The notes beneath the pieces are model-generated. The model searched no databases and had not been told where the DNA came from. It saw nothing but the letters and a program-made list of their open reading frames with translations. A stretch of 64,000 bases of DNA from Paraburkholderia ferrariae NBRC 106233. Lineage in GTDB: Bacteria; Pseudomonadota; Gammaproteobacteria; Burkholderiales; Burkholderiaceae. The stretch is from the NCBI RefSeq assembly GCF_000685035.1, contig NZ_BAYB01000018.1, positions 124,001 through 188,000 of the forward strand. Direction: 5' to 3'. This document shows, piece after piece, positions 26,326 through 35,293 of this stretch (positions are counted from its first letter, which is position 1; each line of letters begins with the position of its first letter). The translations under genes and the position numbers were made by a program.

Positions 26326-27672
26326 ATGAAACGAAATCGATTGCCGCCGCCGCACTTCCTGCGCGACCACGCGCATTCCGCCTGGCGCGATCTCGCGCTC
26401 ACGTCGGTGCCTGTGGCGCTCTTCTGCGCCGTCGTGGTGGCGCTCGTGGTATGGCTCGTCAATCCCTCGCCGCCGCGCTCCATCACGATCAGCGCCGGGC
26501 CGCGCGACAGCGCGTTCATGGCCATGGCCGAAGCCTATCGCACGATCCTCGCGCGCAACGGCGTGAAGCTCAACATCATCGAATCGGATGGCTCGGTGCA
26601 GAATCTGCAGCGCCTGCTCGATCCGAAACAGCATGTGGAAGTGGGCTTCGTGCAGGGCGGCGTGGCGGACGGCAAGGACGTGAGCTCGCTCATGTCGCTC
26701 GGCAGCGTGGCGTACCTGCCGATGGTGGTGTTCTACCGCGGCGCCGGGCTCTCGGCGCTTTCGCAACTGGAAGGCAAGCGCATTGCCATCGGGCGCGAAG
26801 GCAGCGGCACGCGGCTTCTCTCGCTCAACCTGCTCGACGCCAACGGCATCGACCCCGGCGGCGACACGACGCTGCTGCCGCTCGACGGCCTGCAGGCCGC
26901 CACGCAACTCGTTTCCGGCAACGTCGATGCCGCGATGCTGAGCGGCGACTCCACCACGCGCGCGCTCATGCTGCGGCTGCTCACGATCCCGGGCATTTCG
27001 GTGATGAGTTTCGACGAGTCCACGGCGTACACGCGGCTCTTTCCCTATCTGGAAGACATCGAACTGCCGCCGGGCGTGCTGGACCTGCGCCGGCGGCTGC
27101 CGCCGGACACGATCCACCTGATCGGGCCGACGGTGGAAATCGTCGCACGCGACACGCTGCATCCGGCGATCTCCGATCTCCTGATCGAAGCCGCGACCGA
27201 AGTAAACGGCGCGCCCGGCCTCTTGCAGCGCTCCGGCGAATTCCCCAACACCGAGATGCACGACTTTCGCATCAGCGAGGACGCCACGCGCTACTACCGC
27301 TCGGGCAAGAGCTTCCTCTACCGCACGCTGCCGTTCTGGCTCGCCAGCGTGGCCGACCGGCTGCTCGTGCTGCTCCTGCCGCTCGCGGTGCTGGTGATTC
27401 CCGCGCTGCGCATGATCCCGGCGCTGTACAGCTGGCGCGTGCGTTCGCGCATTTACCGCTACTATGGCGCCCTCATCGCCATCGAGCGCGACGCGCTGAA
27501 GCACACGAGCGAAGCGGAGCGGCGCCAGCTTCTCGAGGATCTGGACGAAATCGAACGTTCCTTGAATACGCTGCACATGCCGCTCGCGTATGCCGATGCG
27601 TTTTATGTGCTGCGCGAGCACATCGGTTTCGTGCGCGTGCATCTGGGCGCGAACGAGCCGAATACGCAGTGA
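26326..27672 (+). CDS. Membrane-anchored TAXI-family solute-binding protein
   Basis: A 448-residue protein with an N-terminal membrane helix (about 22-45), a periplasmic TAXI-type TRAP binding domain (about 48-335, ITISAGPRDSAFMAMAEAY, VGFVQGGVADG, IAIGREGSGTR) and a second hydrophobic segment (about 345-370) with a cytoplasmic tail. Ordinary TAXI proteins are secreted and paired with a fused TRAP permease; no permease is adjacent here, so this may be a sensor-like orphan. ATG 26326 follows a 184 bp gap. Confidence 0.8.
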   Translation: MKRNRLPPPHFLRDHAHSAWRDLALTSVPVALFCAVVVALVVWLVNPSPPRSITISAGPRDSAFMAMAEAYRTILARNGVKLNIIESDGSVQNLQRLLDPKQHVEVGFVQGGVADGKDVSSLMSLGSVAYLPMVVFYRGAGLSALSQLEGKRIAIGREGSGTRLLSLNLLDANGIDPGGDTTLLPLDGLQAATQLVSGNVDAAMLSGDSTTRALMLRLLTIPGISVMSFDESTAYTRLFPYLEDIELPPGVLDLRRRLPPDTIHLIGPTVEIVARDTLHPAISDLLIEAATEVNGAPGLLQRSGEFPNTEMHDFRISEDATRYYRSGKSFLYRTLPFWLASVADRLLVLLLPLAVLVIPALRMIPALYSWRVRSRIYRYYGALIAIERDALKHTSEAERRQLLEDLDEIERSLNTLHMPLAYADAFYVLREHIGFVRVHLGANEPNTQ

Positions 27673-27695
27673 AAATGCAGTGACGGATGCAGCGC

Positions 27696-27720
27696 CCGGC
27701 GCGCGAGCGATGCGCGCCGG
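27696..27720 (+). terminator. Perfect GC-rich hairpin after the TAXI gene
   Basis: CCGGCGCGC (27696-27704) and its exact complement GCGCGCCGG (27712-27720) enclose a 7-base loop. It lies 24 bp after the TAXI stop codon. The following tract is only ATTGTTT, so termination may be partial or Rho-assisted. Confidence 0.5.
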
Positions 27721-27787
27721 ATTGTTTCGCATCGCGAAGCGATCGGGATGATTGATGCGTTTCGCGAGACAGATCGCGCGGTCATTG

Positions 27788-27871
27788 CAGCGCGAATCAT
27801 GGCGCGAATTACAGCACGAATCGCAGCAAGAATCACAGCAAGAATCACAGCAAGAATCACAGCGCGATTGA
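27788..27871. repeat. 12 bp tandem repeat, seven units (CAGCAAGAATCA)
   Basis: Units start at 27788 and every 12 bp. Three central copies (27824-27859) are identical; outer copies differ at one to five positions. The repeat is intergenic. Its period is again a multiple of three, but no supported gene contains it. Confidence 0.85.
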
Positions 27872-28008
27872 CACGACGTGACTCGCCCCTTTACTTTTGC
27901 TGGCACGCCGCCTCTCGTTCGGGGCACCCGCCGTTGCTGCACCCGGACGAAAGTCCGATCCGTTAGGGGAACCAGGCACACCTTTTCAGCAACCGGGAGG
28001 ACCGTAAC

Positions 28009-29400
28009 GTGAAATCGTCCGGTGTCAGCCAGCGCCATGTCTGGCTCATCTGCGCCGCCCTTGCGGGCGCGCCGCTCTTTGTCGGACCCGCGGGCCCGAC
28101 TGCCGCGCAGGCGCAGAACGCGGCAGCCCTGTCCAGCCAGCAACTCGACGCGCTCGCCGCGCCCATTGCGCTGTATCCCGACGCCCTGCTCTCGCAGGTG
28201 CTGATGGCCTCCACCTTCCCGCAGGACGTGGAGGCCGCGGCGGCCTGGTCGAAGGCCAATCCGAACCTGCAGGGCGACGCGGCGGTGAAGGCCGTCGCCT
28301 CGCAGCCGTGGGACCCGAGCGTGCAGTCGCTCGTGGCCTTCCCGCAGGTGCTCGCCACGATGGCTTCGAAGCCCGACTGGGTTCAGCAGATCGGCAACGC
28401 CTTCCTCGCCCAGCCCAACGACGTGATGGATTCGGTGCAGCGTTTGCGCGCTCAGGCGCAGAAGGCCGGCAACCTGAAGTCGAACGAGCAGCAGAAGGTG
28501 GTGGTCCGGCAGGCCACGAGTGCGGCGCCGAGCACCATCGTGATCGAGCCCGCCAATCCCCAGGTGATCTATGTGCCGACCTACAACCCCACGGTGGTCT
28601 ACGGCACCTGGCCGTATCCGGCCTATCCGCCCGTGTACATGCCGCCGCCTCCGGGCTATGCGATTGCCGCGGGCTTCGTGAGCGGGCTCGCGTTCGGCGC
28701 GGGCATTGCGGTGGCCAACTCGCTGTGGGGCGGCTTCAACTGGGGCGCGCATGACGTGAACATCAACGTCAACCGCTACAACAACCTCAACGTCAACAAC
28801 CGCATCAGCACGAACAACGCCACGGCGAACTGGAACCGCAACCAGAACATGGAACGCCGCGGACCGAATGGCAACGCGGGCAATCTCAACAGGCAGCGCA
28901 ACCAGTACCGCGGTTACGACCAGTCGCGCCAGCAGGCCATGCAAACGCTGCAGAACCGCACCGGCCAGAACATGGGCGGCAGCGCGAGCGAGCGGCTGCA
29001 GGGTATCCAGAACGGCGGCAACCGGCCCAACGCGAACGGCGGCAACGCGCTCGGCAATCGCGGGCAAAACGCGAACCGCGGCCAGAACGCGGGCGGTCTG
29101 AACAACCGCGGACCGAACGCCAATGGTGTCAAGGGTGCCAACGGCCCCGGCAACCGCGCGCCGGATGCGAACCGCCCGGGCGACATTGGCAACCGCGCGC
29201 AAAACGCGAATCGCGACAACGCGCTGCGCGGAGCCGGCGACGGCAACGGCGCACGCGCCGACATGCAGCGCGGCCAGCAAAGCCGCGCGGCGTTCCAGAA
29301 CCGCGGCGGCGGCGCGCCGCAACGCGGGGGCTTCGGCGGAGGCGGAGGCGGAGGCGGAGGCGGTGGTGGCGGCGGAGAACGCCACCTGGGCCGACGTTGA
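28009..29400 (+). CDS. DUF3300 secreted protein with Asn/Gly-rich tail
   Basis: A 463-residue exported protein from a GTG start with CCGGGAGG upstream. A signal peptide covers residues 1-36. The DUF3300 core (about 40-225) shows LDALAAPIALYPDALLSQVL and VYVPTYNPTVVYGTWPYPAY. From about 255 the protein becomes a low-complexity tail rich in N, R, G and Q with recurring NRG/NANG words, ending in a polyglycine run encoded by GGAGGC repeats (about 29336-29380). Function is unknown. It is followed by the DUF2950 gene 22 bp on, a common pairing, so the two products probably work together in the envelope. Confidence 0.88.
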   Translation: MKSSGVSQRHVWLICAALAGAPLFVGPAGPTAAQAQNAAALSSQQLDALAAPIALYPDALLSQVLMASTFPQDVEAAAAWSKANPNLQGDAAVKAVASQPWDPSVQSLVAFPQVLATMASKPDWVQQIGNAFLAQPNDVMDSVQRLRAQAQKAGNLKSNEQQKVVVRQATSAAPSTIVIEPANPQVIYVPTYNPTVVYGTWPYPAYPPVYMPPPPGYAIAAGFVSGLAFGAGIAVANSLWGGFNWGAHDVNINVNRYNNLNVNNRISTNNATANWNRNQNMERRGPNGNAGNLNRQRNQYRGYDQSRQQAMQTLQNRTGQNMGGSASERLQGIQNGGNRPNANGGNALGNRGQNANRGQNAGGLNNRGPNANGVKGANGPGNRAPDANRPGDIGNRAQNANRDNALRGAGDGNGARADMQRGQQSRAAFQNRGGGAPQRGGFGGGGGGGGGGGGGGERHLGRR

Positions 29401-29422
29401 ACCCCCTTACAGGAGTCTAGCG

Positions 29423-30361
29423 ATGATCCGCATTCAAGCACGCCGCCTGTCGCAGGCCGCGCTTCACCGCCTCACGGCGAGCCCGCTTCGCTTCACTGTT
29501 GCGCTCGCATTGGCGTTCGGCGTTGGCGCCGCGCATGCGCAGGCTGTCTATCCCACGCCCGATGCCGCGGCGGACGCGTTCGAGAACGCGCTTGCCACCG
29601 GCGACCACGAGGCGATGAAGCATGTGATGGGCGCGAACTTCCAGCAGTTCATCCCGACGCAGAATATCGGCCAGGACGACATCTACGACTTCCTCGGCGC
29701 GTGGTCGAAGGGCCATCGGGTCGTGCAGGACGACAAGCCCGTGGCGGGCAAGGCGAGCGCGCACCTGCAGGTGGGCGACAGCGGCTGGACGCTGCCCATT
29801 CCGCTCGTGGAGGGTCCGCGCGGCTGGAGCTTCGATCCGCGCGAGGGCGCGAGCGAAATCCTCGTGCGCCGCATTGGCCGCAACGAGCGCGCGGCCATGC
29901 TGACCGCGCTCGCCTATGTCGATGCGCAGAACGACTATCACGCGCAGATGCAGCACTACGCGCAGCGCTTCGTGAGCGCGCCGGGCACGCACGACGGGCT
30001 CTACTGGCCGGTCGGGCCCGGCGAGCCCGAGAGCCCGCTCGGGCCGCTCGCGGCGACCATGCCGCACGACGCGAAAGTCACGCCGAAGGAGGGCTACCAC
30101 GGCTACCACTTCCGCATTCTCACGGCGCAGGGATCGCATGCGAATGGCGGCGCGCGCAACTATGTCGAGAGCGGGCAACTGGCTGGAGGTTTTGCACTCA
30201 TTGCCTGGCCCGTCGAATACGGCAAGACCGGCGTGATGAGCTTTATCGTCGATCAGGACGGCAAGCTGTACCAGAAGAACCTGGGACCGGACGGCGCGCG
30301 CGCCGCCGCGGCGACGAAGGCGTTCGACCCGGATCCGTCCTGGCAGCCTGCCGCACCCTGA
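29423..30361 (+). CDS. DUF2950 secreted protein
   Basis: A 312-residue exported protein with a signal peptide ending AAHA (about residue 37). Conserved DUF2950 features include FATPDAAADAFENAL-like PTPDAAADAFENAL, GYHGYHFRILTAQG and GKTGVMSFIVDQDGKLYQKNLG near the C-terminus. AGGAG precedes ATG 29423. It lies directly after the DUF3300 gene and is surely co-transcribed. The biochemical role is unknown; envelope stress or surface assembly is only a guess. Confidence 0.88.
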   Translation: MIRIQARRLSQAALHRLTASPLRFTVALALAFGVGAAHAQAVYPTPDAAADAFENALATGDHEAMKHVMGANFQQFIPTQNIGQDDIYDFLGAWSKGHRVVQDDKPVAGKASAHLQVGDSGWTLPIPLVEGPRGWSFDPREGASEILVRRIGRNERAAMLTALAYVDAQNDYHAQMQHYAQRFVSAPGTHDGLYWPVGPGEPESPLGPLAATMPHDAKVTPKEGYHGYHFRILTAQGSHANGGARNYVESGQLAGGFALIAWPVEYGKTGVMSFIVDQDGKLYQKNLGPDGARAAAATKAFDPDPSWQPAAP

Positions 30362-30447
30362 CGAGCCGTCTGACATATCATGCCGGGAGCGGGCACGTGA
30401 CTTGCTGCTCACGTTTCCGCTCTTTCCTTTCGTGTGTGGAGATAACG

Positions 30448-31035
30448 ATGCAACGACGACACTTCATCCTCACGGCAGGCGCGGCCCTCGCCACCGGGGG
30501 CTTTGCGCTCGCGGGCTGCACCACCACGCCGGGCTCGTCCTCGACGCCGGCGAGCAATGCCTCCAGGCGCGAGTCTATCGACGCGAGCGTGAACGGCACC
30601 ATGAGCAAGCTTTACTCCACCGTACCGGGTTCGCATGAACTCGTCGCCAAGTCGCGCGGCGTGCTCGTGTTCCCGTCGGTGCTGCAGGCGGGCTTCATCG
30701 TGGGCGGTCAATACGGCGAAGGCGCCCTGCGCGTGGGCGGGGCATCGGTGGGCTACTACAGCACCGTTTCGGGCTCGTTCGGCCTGCAGGCCGGCGCGCA
30801 GTCGAAGGCCATCGTCTTCTGCTTCATGACCCAGGATGCGCTCGACCGCTTCCGCAGTTCGGACGGCTGGTCGGTCGGCGCCGACGCCTCCGTGGCGCTT
30901 GTGAAGATCGGCGCCAACGGCGCGGTCGATACGACCACGGCCACGGCACCCGTGGAGGTCTTCGTGATGACCAACGCGGGTCTCATGGGCGACATCTCGC
31001 TCGCGGGCACGAAGGTTTCGCGCCTCAGCATCTAG
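30448..31035 (+). CDS. SYLF (YSC84)-domain lipoprotein
   Basis: A 195-residue lipoprotein with the leader MQRRHFILTAG..., a Tat-like twin arginine, and the lipobox ALAGC. The rest is a SYLF domain (about 60-195): KSRGVLVFPSVLQAGFIVGG, GEGALRVGG and GDISLAGTKVSRL. SYLF domains bind phospholipids; the bacterial versions are abundant envelope lipoproteins such as BPSL1445 of B. pseudomallei. It follows the DUF2950 gene by 86 bp and is followed by a strong terminator. Confidence 0.9.
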   Translation: MQRRHFILTAGAALATGGFALAGCTTTPGSSSTPASNASRRESIDASVNGTMSKLYSTVPGSHELVAKSRGVLVFPSVLQAGFIVGGQYGEGALRVGGASVGYYSTVSGSFGLQAGAQSKAIVFCFMTQDALDRFRSSDGWSVGADASVALVKIGANGAVDTTTATAPVEVFVMTNAGLMGDISLAGTKVSRLSI

Positions 31036-31077
31036 CCGCCTCGGCATCCAGCCGTATCCCGGGCTTCAACCCCGCGG

Positions 31078-31104
31078 AAAAACCGGGCGCGCAGCCCGGT
31101 TTTT
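31078..31104 (+). terminator. Intrinsic terminator after the SYLF gene
   Basis: A perfect 11 bp stem, AAAAACCGGGC (31078-31088) with GCCCGGTTTTT (31094-31104), encloses a 5-base loop and ends in a T run. It lies 43 bp after the stop codon. The A and T runs make it potentially bidirectional. Confidence 0.9.
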
Positions 31105-31264
31105 CCCATCATCTGGGTAGCCGCCGGGCTTTCGCCGCGGCGTGCGCGCGTTTGCCCGCGCGCATCATGGATATCCCCTATGCAGCCCTGTGCCTGGCGT
31201 GCCGATACGCCAGAGTGGCCGCGCCCTCGAACGCTGGCCGGCACACCACGCTACGGGCTATCCA

Positions 31265-32851
31265 ATGCTAAAGAACATCTCCATCCGCGGTGGTCTCACC
31301 TTCGTTATCGGCGCATTCATCGTGTTCCTGCTGATCGTGATCGGCGTGTCCTATGGCGCGCTCAAGCTCACGAACGACAGCCTCACGGACATCCGCGCGG
31401 GCGCCCATGCGCTCTCCGAACTCAAGAGCAGTTCGGAGATGCTGCTGCAGGTGCGCCTCGAACTGGGCGGCTACGAAACACGCTTCAGCGTGGGCAAGGC
31501 GACCGACGGCATGCTCGACCACGCGCATCGCGTGCTGGCCGAATCGAACCAGGAATTCCACAGCTACAGTGCCGGGCCCTTCGCCGATCCCGAGCAGGCG
31601 CGTCTCGTGCAGGCCGTGGCGAACGCGCGCACGGCGCTCGTCGACCAGGCGCTGGAGCCGGAATACAAGGCGCTCGTCGACAACGACTTCAACACCTTCC
31701 GCACGATCCAGGGCGAAACGGCCGACCGCTACTACGCCGTTTACTCGAAGGCGATCTCGGCGCTGGAAGACTGGCACGTGGCGCGCGGCCAGCAGGATGC
31801 CGATACGGCCGCGCTGCGCTTCAGGCTTTCGCTGATCGTGTTCGGCGTGATCGCGCTGGTGGGCGTGGTGCTCGGACTGATCGCGCGCGCGGGCCTCTCG
31901 GCGGCCGTCATCAAGCCGGTGAATCAGGCGATCCGCCACTTCCAGCGCATTGCGGCGGGCGACCTCGACGTGGACGTGCGCGTGCGCTCGAAAAACGAAA
32001 TGGGCCAGTTGCTGGGCGCGCTCGTGCAGATGCGCGACGGGCTGACCGGCACGGTCTCGCGCGTGCGCGGCGGCACCGAGGAGATTTCGCTCGGCGCGAA
32101 CCAGATTTCGGCGGGCAACGCCGACCTGTCGAGCCGCACCTCGCAGCAGGCCGCGGCGCTGGAAGAGACGGCGGCAAGTCTGGAAGAACTTTCCGGTGCG
32201 GTGCGCCAGAACACGGCGAGCGCGAAGGAGGCGAGCGGCCTCGCCCAGGGCGCGCTCGAGACCGTTTCGCACGGCGCCGACGTAGTGGCGCGCGTGAACG
32301 CGACCATGACCGAGATCTCCGCCTCGTCGCACAAGGTCGAGGAAATTACCGGCATCATCGAAGGGATCGCGTTCCAGACCAACATTCTCGCGCTCAACGC
32401 GGCGGTGGAGGCGGCGCGCGCGGGCGAGCAGGGCCGCGGCTTTGCCGTGGTGGCGAGCGAAGTGCGCAGCCTCGCCCAGCGTTCGGGCACGGCGGCCAAG
32501 GAGATCAAGGACCTGATTTCGGCTTCGGTGGCGACCGTGAGTTCGGGCGCGCGGCTCGTGGAAGACGCGCGCAGCACGATGGACGAGGCGCGCGACGCCG
32601 TGGCGCGCGTGAACCACATCATGCGCGAGATCGAGGCCGCGACGCTCGAACAGAGCGACGGCATCGAGCAGGTCAACCGCGCGATCGCGCAGATCGACGA
32701 GGTGACGCAGCGCAACGCGGCGCTCGTGGAAGAGGTGGCGGCTTCGGCGCAGTCGCTCGAATCGCAGGCCCAGGTGCTGCGCGAAGCGGTGGCCGTGTTC
32801 CGCACGAACGAAGCCGGCCCGGGCGCCCTGGCGCTTGCCGCACCGGCCTGA
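31265..32851 (+). CDS. Methyl-accepting chemotaxis protein
   Basis: A 528-residue chemoreceptor of the Tar/Tsr type. TM1 (about 10-32), a four-helix-bundle periplasmic sensor (33-188), TM2 (about 190-213), HAMP (about 215-268), then the cytoplasmic hairpin with SRTSQQAAALEETAASLEEL as methylation region and IEGIAFQTNILALNAAVEAA at the signalling tip, followed by ARAGEQGRGFAVVASEVRSL. No C-terminal NWETF-type CheR tether is seen. It is a monocistronic-looking gene; its ligand is unknown, but the neighbouring dadA and amino-acid binding protein genes make an amino acid possible. Confidence 0.93.
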   Translation: MLKNISIRGGLTFVIGAFIVFLLIVIGVSYGALKLTNDSLTDIRAGAHALSELKSSSEMLLQVRLELGGYETRFSVGKATDGMLDHAHRVLAESNQEFHSYSAGPFADPEQARLVQAVANARTALVDQALEPEYKALVDNDFNTFRTIQGETADRYYAVYSKAISALEDWHVARGQQDADTAALRFRLSLIVFGVIALVGVVLGLIARAGLSAAVIKPVNQAIRHFQRIAAGDLDVDVRVRSKNEMGQLLGALVQMRDGLTGTVSRVRGGTEEISLGANQISAGNADLSSRTSQQAAALEETAASLEELSGAVRQNTASAKEASGLAQGALETVSHGADVVARVNATMTEISASSHKVEEITGIIEGIAFQTNILALNAAVEAARAGEQGRGFAVVASEVRSLAQRSGTAAKEIKDLISASVATVSSGARLVEDARSTMDEARDAVARVNHIMREIEAATLEQSDGIEQVNRAIAQIDEVTQRNAALVEEVAASAQSLESQAQVLREAVAVFRTNEAGPGALALAAPA

Positions 32852-32885
32852 TCCGGCAACTCGCGTGGCTCGGCCCCTGGTCGCT

Positions 32886-32898
32886 TAACCTCAGGTTA
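32886..32898. promoter_or_regulatory. Perfect 13 bp palindrome upstream of dadA
   Basis: TAACCTCAGGTTA (32886-32898) is a perfect palindrome about the central C, in the 144 bp gap before dadA. It is a plausible operator for a regulator of D-amino acid use. No family is assigned. Confidence 0.35.
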
Positions 32899-32995
32899 TA
32901 CCCCCTCGACAATTCGCATTTGAGTTCCTGTTTTTGCCCGGTGAGACTAGCCGCACTGGGCCGCCACCGGGCGGCCGCGAAGGACCAACGGGGCT

Positions 32996-34243
32996 ATGCG
33001 AATTTGTGTGCTGGGCGGCGGGGTGATCGGCGTAACGACCGCTTACTACCTGGCCCGAGAGGGACATCAGGTGACGCTCGTCGAGCGTCGCGAGAACGTG
33101 GCGCAGGAGACCAGCCACGCCAACGGCGGACAGCTCAGCTATAGCTACGTCGCGCCGCTGGCCGATCCTTCGGTGCTGCCCAAGCTGCCGAAGTGGCTGT
33201 TTGCGCGCGATGGCGCGCTGCGCTTCGAGCCGCGCCTGGACCTGCGCCAGTGGCGCTGGTGCCTGCAGTTTCTGCGCGCCTGCACGCGCGCGCAAAGCCG
33301 CGCCACCACAGCGGAACTGCTGGGGCTGGGTTTTCTGAGCCAGCGCCTCATTCACGAGATCGTCGATCAGGAAGCCTTCGGCTTCGACTACGTGCGCAAC
33401 GGCAAGCTCGTGGTCTATCGCGACGCCGAAGGCTTTGCCGGCGCGCGCGCGCAGGCCGCGTATCAGGCGGATCTGGGCTGCGTGCAGCACGCGCTGGACG
33501 GCGCGGCGTGCGTGGCGCTGGAGCCGGCGCTCGCGCACATCGGCGAACAGATTGCGGGCGGCATCCATACGCCGGGCGAGGAGGCCGCGGACTGCGACCA
33601 GTTCACGCGCGGCCTTGCGCGCGCGGCCGCGCGCGACGGCGTGGCGATGCAGCTTGGCACCGAATTTCTGGGGCTGCGCACGAAGGGCAGCGAAGTGCTG
33701 GCCGCGGAAACCTCGGCGGGCAAGATCGAGGCGGATGCCTATGTGGTCTGCCTTGGCTTCCAGAGCGCGGCGCTACTCGCCTCGTTCGGCGTGCAGGTGC
33801 CGGTCTATCCGCTCAAGGGCTACAGCCTCACGCTGCCGGCGGCGCGCGCCCCGGGCGCGCCGCGCGTTTCGGTGACGGATTCGCACCACAAGATCGTCTA
33901 CGCGCCGCTGGGCGAGCGGCTGCGCATTGCGGGCATGGTGGATATCGCGGGCATGAGCGCGCACGCCGACGAAGCGCGCATTGCGCTGCTCGCACGCCAG
34001 GCGCGCGAGACCTTTCCGGAAGCAGGCGACTACGGGGCGCTGCAAACCTGGACAGGCATGCGCCCGGCCACGCCGGACAGCAAGCCCGTGATCGGCCCCA
34101 CGCATTACCGCAACCTGTGGCTCAACACCGGCCACGGCGCGCTCGGTTTCACGCTGGCGTGCGGCAGCGCAAAGCTGCTCGCGGATCTGCTGGCGGATCG
34201 CGAACTGCCCCTCGACGCCGGCGCATTCGCGCCGAATCGCTGA
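32996..34243 (+). CDS. dadA: D-amino acid dehydrogenase DadA
   Basis: FAD-dependent oxidative deaminase of D-amino acids (chiefly D-alanine) at the inner membrane, 415 residues, the usual length being about 430. The N-terminal Rossmann motif reads VLGGGVIGVTTAYYLA; the family block SHANGGQLSYSYVAPLADP follows, and the C-terminus has LNTGHGALGFTLACGSAK. It is followed after 43 bp by an amino-acid binding protein. No dadX racemase gene is adjacent. Confidence 0.93.
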   Translation: MRICVLGGGVIGVTTAYYLAREGHQVTLVERRENVAQETSHANGGQLSYSYVAPLADPSVLPKLPKWLFARDGALRFEPRLDLRQWRWCLQFLRACTRAQSRATTAELLGLGFLSQRLIHEIVDQEAFGFDYVRNGKLVVYRDAEGFAGARAQAAYQADLGCVQHALDGAACVALEPALAHIGEQIAGGIHTPGEEAADCDQFTRGLARAAARDGVAMQLGTEFLGLRTKGSEVLAAETSAGKIEADAYVVCLGFQSAALLASFGVQVPVYPLKGYSLTLPAARAPGAPRVSVTDSHHKIVYAPLGERLRIAGMVDIAGMSAHADEARIALLARQARETFPEAGDYGALQTWTGMRPATPDSKPVIGPTHYRNLWLNTGHGALGFTLACGSAKLLADLLADRELPLDAGAFAPNR

Positions 34244-34286
34244 TGGGCACCCCGTTTTACCTTTAATCCAGTCGGGAGAAAGCACG

Positions 34287-35183
34287 ATGAGCACAACGAA
34301 ACTGGCCGGCGCGCTGTTGCTGGCGGGACTGTCGCTGGGGGCAGCGCACGCGGACGAATTGACGGGCACGCTCAAGAAGGTTCACGACAACGGCGTGATC
34401 GTGCTGGGCACGCGGGAATCGTCGATTCCGTTCTCGTACTACGACCAGAACCAGAACGTGATCGGCTACTCGCAGGAAATCGCGCTGAAGATCGTCGAAG
34501 CCGTGAAGGCGAAGACGGGTGTCGCGAACCTCAAGGTCAAGACCATTCCCATCACCTCGCAAAACCGCATTCCGCTCGTGCAGAACGGCACCATCGACTT
34601 CGAGTGCGGCTCGACCACCAACACCTTCGAACGCGAGAACCAGGCGGCTTTCTCGGACAGCATCTTCCTCTACGGCATTCGCTTCATCACGCGCAAGGAC
34701 TCCGGCATCAAGGACTTCCCGGACCTCGCGGGCAAGACGGTCGCCACGACGGCGGGCACCTCCGACGAGCGCCTGCTGCGCAAGATGAACGAAGAGAAGC
34801 ACATGAACATGACGATCATCAGCGCGAAGGACCACGCCGAGTCGTTCCTGAACGTGACGACGGGGCGCGCGGTGGCGTTCGTGATGGACGAGCCGCTGCT
34901 TTACGGCGAGCGCGCGAAGTCGAAGGACCCGCAGGACTATATCGTGACCGGCACGCCGCCTGTTTCGGAGAACTATGCATGCATGCTGCGTCGCGACGAT
35001 CCGCAGTTCAAGCAGCTCGTGGACGAAACGGTTTCGAAGATGCAGACCTCGGGCGAGATGGCGAAGCTCTACGCGAAGTGGTTCACGCAGCCGATCCCGC
35101 CGAACGGCATGAATCTCGAGTATCCGCTCTCGCCCGAGATGAAGGAGCTGTTCGCGCACCCGAACGACAAGGCGCTCGATTAA
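34287..35183 (+). CDS. Amino-acid ABC transporter substrate-binding protein (glutamate/aspartate type)
   Basis: A 298-residue periplasmic binding protein with a signal peptide ending AAHA (about 22). GVIVLGTRESSIPFSYYDQN, FECGSTTNTFERENQAAFSD and GKTVATTAGTSDERLL match the GltI/DEBP family for acidic amino acids. GGGAGAAAG precedes ATG 34287. The permease and ATPase genes are absent, so it is an orphan that must borrow another transporter or serve a receptor. Close linkage to dadA suggests a linked amino-acid use. Confidence 0.9.
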   Translation: MSTTKLAGALLLAGLSLGAAHADELTGTLKKVHDNGVIVLGTRESSIPFSYYDQNQNVIGYSQEIALKIVEAVKAKTGVANLKVKTIPITSQNRIPLVQNGTIDFECGSTTNTFERENQAAFSDSIFLYGIRFITRKDSGIKDFPDLAGKTVATTAGTSDERLLRKMNEEKHMNMTIISAKDHAESFLNVTTGRAVAFVMDEPLLYGERAKSKDPQDYIVTGTPPVSENYACMLRRDDPQFKQLVDETVSKMQTSGEMAKLYAKWFTQPIPPNGMNLEYPLSPEMKELFAHPNDKALD

Positions 35184-35293
35184 GGGGTGCATGCCGGGGC
35201 GGCACCACGCGCGGTCGACACCACGCGGGCGGCGATGCGCAGTCGAGCGATGCGATCGCGCCGCGTGGGGCCGTTAGTCTTCGCGAGCCCTCG

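Larger units (their letters stand above)
27673..28008. other. Intergenic region with hairpin and minisatellite
   Basis: The 336 bp between the TAXI gene and the DUF3300 gene contain a perfect 9 bp hairpin (27696-27720), a 12 bp minisatellite (27788-27871) and the ribosome-binding site CCGGGAGG of the next gene. The repeat is open in several frames on both strands, but these readings are only products of the repeat. Confidence 0.6.

Noticed and set aside
27748..27966. Repeat-coded peptide with ARIT units
   Set aside because: It comes only from the 12 bp repeat, lacks a ribosome-binding site, and the repeat is open in several frames on both strands.
26200..29385. Minus-strand open frame of 1061 codons
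   Set aside because: It runs antisense through the TAXI and DUF3300 genes, is arginine/alanine/histidine-rich and has no domains. High GC keeps antisense frames open here.
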